From contig CAMKLV010000107.1 of the NCBI GenBank assembly GCA_946413695.1, forward strand, positions 1 through 8,931: a stretch of 8,931 nucleotides of DNA, in the 5' to 3' direction. The stretch is from Firm-04 sp946413695. GTDB lineage: Bacteria; Bacillota; Clostridia; Oscillospirales; Ruminococcaceae. How positions within the stretch are numbered: position 1 is the first letter of the stretch; each line of letters starts with the position of its first letter. The position numbers were made by a program, and so were the translations under genes. The notes beneath the pieces are model-generated. The model had not been told where the DNA came from. It saw nothing but the letters and a program-made list of their open reading frames with translations, and did no database searches. Of this stretch, positions 7,178 through 8,931 are shown in pieces.

Positions 7178-8641
7178 ATGCATACAAAGAAAATCGCAGC
7201 CGCCCTGACTGCGGCAGTTCTGTGTCTGTCCGCGATGACAGCACCGGAACCGGTCATCAAACCGGAATCTGTTTCTGCGGCGAGTATCAGCGATATCCCG
7301 CAGGAATACCGTACCGCCTGCGACTGGATCTGGGCAAACCGCATCGAGACGGAGGGCTCCTGCAAGGGCCGGTCTACGATCTATGACCAGATCATTGCCG
7401 GAAACGGCACAGTGCAGTACATCCTGATCTGGCAGTCCTACGAAACGCTCACGCTTGCGCAGAGACAGAAACTACCGCAGATGCTTGAGGATGCGCTCAA
7501 CAAGTGGAATGACTGCCTTGTGGGGTATGATGACTGGCCGGTCGAGCATGTGAATGTCAAGGTCATCGGCTATGCGGTGCTGGACAAGAGCGTCCTGCAG
7601 GATCTTCAGCCGGATGAGGTCGTTTACACCGAGACCGCAGTTCCGTGGACACGCGACTGGCTCATTGAAAGCGGTATGGGCAATTCCAGCATTCCGGAAT
7701 TGCAGCCCGCAGAGCCGACAGCGATCTCCAGGTATGCCCATTGGCAGGACAAAAACTGGAGCTATAACGGCAGCTATGACAACCGCTTTGATATGTATCT
7801 GCACGGCATTCACGGCATGATCGACATGGGCGGCGTCGGCTATCAGTACGGGCAGATTCTCTCCGATCATTCGATCGAGGGGCTGCTGAACGGCACGACC
7901 AGCGAGCATATTCTGCTGCATGAAATGGGACACGGCTTCGGCTATCCCGATTATTACGGCGCCGAGGGTGCTTCGGACGGCTTTCCGCCCGGCGGATTCC
8001 CCGGCGGTCAGGGCTCGATCATGATGGCGGGCTCGTGCGGCTACATCAACACTTTCGACAAATACTTTGCGCAGTACACATGGAGCAAGCTCAAGGATGA
8101 ACCCGGACGTTTTGATCTTGCAGGCTTTTCGCCGGTCACAACGGAGTCGGCATTCACCGAAACGACCGCGCCTGCAACAACGACTGCTACAACTGCAATC
8201 GCACAGCCGCAGATCACTGAAGCTGCATTTACGGATACGATCACGGAGATGCAGCTTAACGGTAACGGCGGCGTGATCCGATTTGCAGAGCATGGCAGCT
8301 TCAAATTCAGGGGCGATGCCTATTACGGCGGCGACGATACGAAAAATCTCGCGTATTATGAAGCCGGTGACCAAATCCGCATCCGCTTCACCTATGATGC
8401 GCAAAGCAGTGAGATCAGGCAGATCTCTGAGCTGGAGCTCGAACAGAATGTGCGTGCAGTCCGCGGCGATGTGGACAAAAACGGCAGATTTGAGAGAAAC
8501 GATCTTGTGCTGGTGCAGAGATGGCTTTTGTCTCAGCCGGACACGGTGCTCGCGGAATGGCAGGCGGGCGATCTGGACGGAAACGGCAGACTGAATGCCG
8601 CTGACCTCACGCTGATGAAGCGCGAACTTATGCATATCTGA
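7178..8641 (+). CDS. Secreted zinc metallopeptidase with C-terminal type I dockerin (487 aa)
   Basis: Exported protein expected to be docked onto a cellulosome scaffold. A signal peptide covers about residues 1-34: MHTKK, a hydrophobic stretch, then SVSA before the likely cleavage. The catalytic domain (about 40-312) has HEMGHGFGYPD (248-258). This is the HExxHxxGxxD zinc motif with His248, His252 and Asp258 as ligands and Glu249 as catalytic base. SIMMAGS (280-286) is a good candidate for the Met-turn, so it looks metzincin-like; Asp as third ligand recalls the snapalysin type (M7), but overall similarity is unproven. A Thr/Ala-rich linker (about 318-350) leads to an unrecognised beta-rich segment (about 351-423). 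The dockerin (about 428-487) has two Ca loops, DVDKNGRFERND (431-442) and DLDGNGRLNAAD (465-476), each followed by a helix. Specificity positions 10-11 are Arg-Asn in repeat 1 and Ala-Ala in repeat 2. It is a single-gene unit, divergent from the LacI/AraC regulator. The substrate is unknown; protein is implied by the fold, whether food, host or self. Confidence 0.9.
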   Translation: MHTKKIAAALTAAVLCLSAMTAPEPVIKPESVSAASISDIPQEYRTACDWIWANRIETEGSCKGRSTIYDQIIAGNGTVQYILIWQSYETLTLAQRQKLPQMLEDALNKWNDCLVGYDDWPVEHVNVKVIGYAVLDKSVLQDLQPDEVVYTETAVPWTRDWLIESGMGNSSIPELQPAEPTAISRYAHWQDKNWSYNGSYDNRFDMYLHGIHGMIDMGGVGYQYGQILSDHSIEGLLNGTTSEHILLHEMGHGFGYPDYYGAEGASDGFPPGGFPGGQGSIMMAGSCGYINTFDKYFAQYTWSKLKDEPGRFDLAGFSPVTTESAFTETTAPATTTATTAIAQPQITEAAFTDTITEMQLNGNGGVIRFAEHGSFKFRGDAYYGGDDTKNLAYYEAGDQIRIRFTYDAQSSEIRQISELELEQNVRAVRGDVDKNGRFERNDLVLVQRWLLSQPDTVLAEWQAGDLDGNGRLNAADLTLMKRELMHI

Positions 8642-8650
8642 AATGAAACA

Positions 8651-8701
8651 GCACCCGGTACGTTTCCACCCCTTCGGCGTATCGGGTGCTGTGCTTTTTT
8701 T
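8651..8701 (+). terminator. Intrinsic terminator of the metallopeptidase gene
   Basis: Arms 8651-8662 (GCACCCGGTACG) and 8678-8689 (CGTATCGGGTGC) pair over 12 bases with one G-U, around a 15-base loop. Seven T follow at 8695-8701. The stem begins ten bases after the stop codon. Confidence 0.9.
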
Positions 8702-8716
8702 GTGCGGGTGCGCAGT

Positions 8717-8931
8717 ATGATGCGGACCGCTGTGTCTGAAAAATTCCGACTACATATTGACAATTTCAGTCTGTACGCTATCATAAACTTAGAATACGTT
8801 TCTGTAAATGCAAAAGGCGAATACAGCACTGAAAAGGAAGTAGAAGAATATATTATTAAACCGCTGCTCAAACAGTTAGGATATTCCGAGCAGGATTATG
8901 TTCAGCAGCTTTATCTCGAAATCGGAAATCA
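8717..8931 (+). CDS. Partial HsdR-N-like restriction protein, cut by the window edge
   Basis: From an ATG pair at 8717-8722 a plus-strand frame stays open to the right edge. Its later part, YVSVNAKGEYSTEKEVEEY followed by IIKPLLKQLGYSEQDYVQQL, resembles the first helices of type I restriction HsdR-N-type domains. There a TE-x-EV-x-x-xII-PLL-x-LGY pattern precedes the nuclease core. The nuclease residues would lie beyond the edge. The start is doubtful: neither ATG has a Shine-Dalgarno site, and the first 25 or so codons (…EKFRLHIDNFSLYAIIN) do not look like part of the domain. A promoter-like sequence at 8757-8784 lies inside them. No ATG, GTG or TTG in frame follows that promoter within the window. 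The segment is visibly more AT-rich than the genes to its left, which suggests acquired DNA. It may be a 5'-truncated remnant rather than a working gene. Confidence 0.45.
   Translation, partial: MMRTAVSEKFRLHIDNFSLYAIINLEYVSVNAKGEYSTEKEVEEYIIKPLLKQLGYSEQDYVQQLYLEIGN
8757..8784 (+). promoter_or_regulatory. Possible promoter inside the start of the HsdR-like frame
   Basis: TTGACA (8757-8762), a 16-base spacer and TATCAT (8779-8784) form a fair promoter pointing rightwards. Transcription would start near 8791. The only ATG soon after (8808) is out of frame and meets a stop within a dozen codons. The match could be chance in AT-rich sequence, or the original promoter of a gene whose start codon is now lost. 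Confidence 0.3.

Noticed and set aside
7472..8635. Long minus-strand open frame (387 codons) opposite the metallopeptidase gene
   Set aside because: It has a Cys/His/Arg-rich composition, no recognisable domain, promoter or Shine-Dalgarno site, and lies wholly inside a well supported gene. Codon bias on the other strand explains the lack of stops.

Overview
The window looks like a chromosomal segment of a gut or rumen Ruminococcus-type Firmicute (Ruminococcaceae/Oscillospiraceae). The best evidence is the secreted protein at 7178-8641, which ends in a type I dockerin (two Ca-binding loops), the hallmark of cellulosome-forming clostridia and ruminococci. Purine-rich Shine-Dalgarno sites, sigma-A-type promoters and Firmicute-style signalling proteins agree with this. 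The genus is an inference; no rRNA or other marker gene is present.

Layout. (1) 1-582, minus strand: the 5' part of an unrecognised gene, interrupted by a one-base frameshift at a run of six T and running off the left edge; it has its own extended -10 promoter near 661-690. (2) 843-4923, minus strand: a two-gene signalling operon. A response regulator-diguanylate cyclase (REC-GGDEF plus a degenerate second GGDEF) comes first. A hybrid histidine kinase (Cache sensor, HisKA, HATPase, REC, HPt) follows 82 bases later. A good promoter lies at 4966-4994. (3) 5031-5234, plus strand: a start-less remnant of an AbrB/SpoVT-type DNA-binding domain. (4) 5284-6978, minus strand: a one-component regulator joining a LacI-type sugar-binding domain to an AraC DNA-binding domain, with a hairpin terminator behind it. 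(5) 7178-8641, plus strand: a secreted dockerin-bearing zinc metallopeptidase, divergent from the regulator, with strong back-to-back promoters in a 199-base gap and a good terminator after it. (6) From about 8717 to the right edge: a more AT-rich open frame resembling the N-terminal region of HsdR-like restriction proteins, incomplete at the edge.

How the parts may work together. The kinase carries every station of a His-Asp-His-Asp relay except the last receiver, and the cyclase beside it carries a receiver. The simplest reading is that an extracellular ligand sensed by the Cache domain is relayed to c-di-GMP synthesis. The LacI/AraC regulator is well placed to control the divergent dockerin peptidase in response to a small molecule, probably a sugar. 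I see no clear novel defence or mobile system. The most unusual signals are the frameshift at a slippery heptamer, the split of catalytic and I-site motifs between the two GGDEF domains, and the decayed gene pieces at 5070 and at the right edge.
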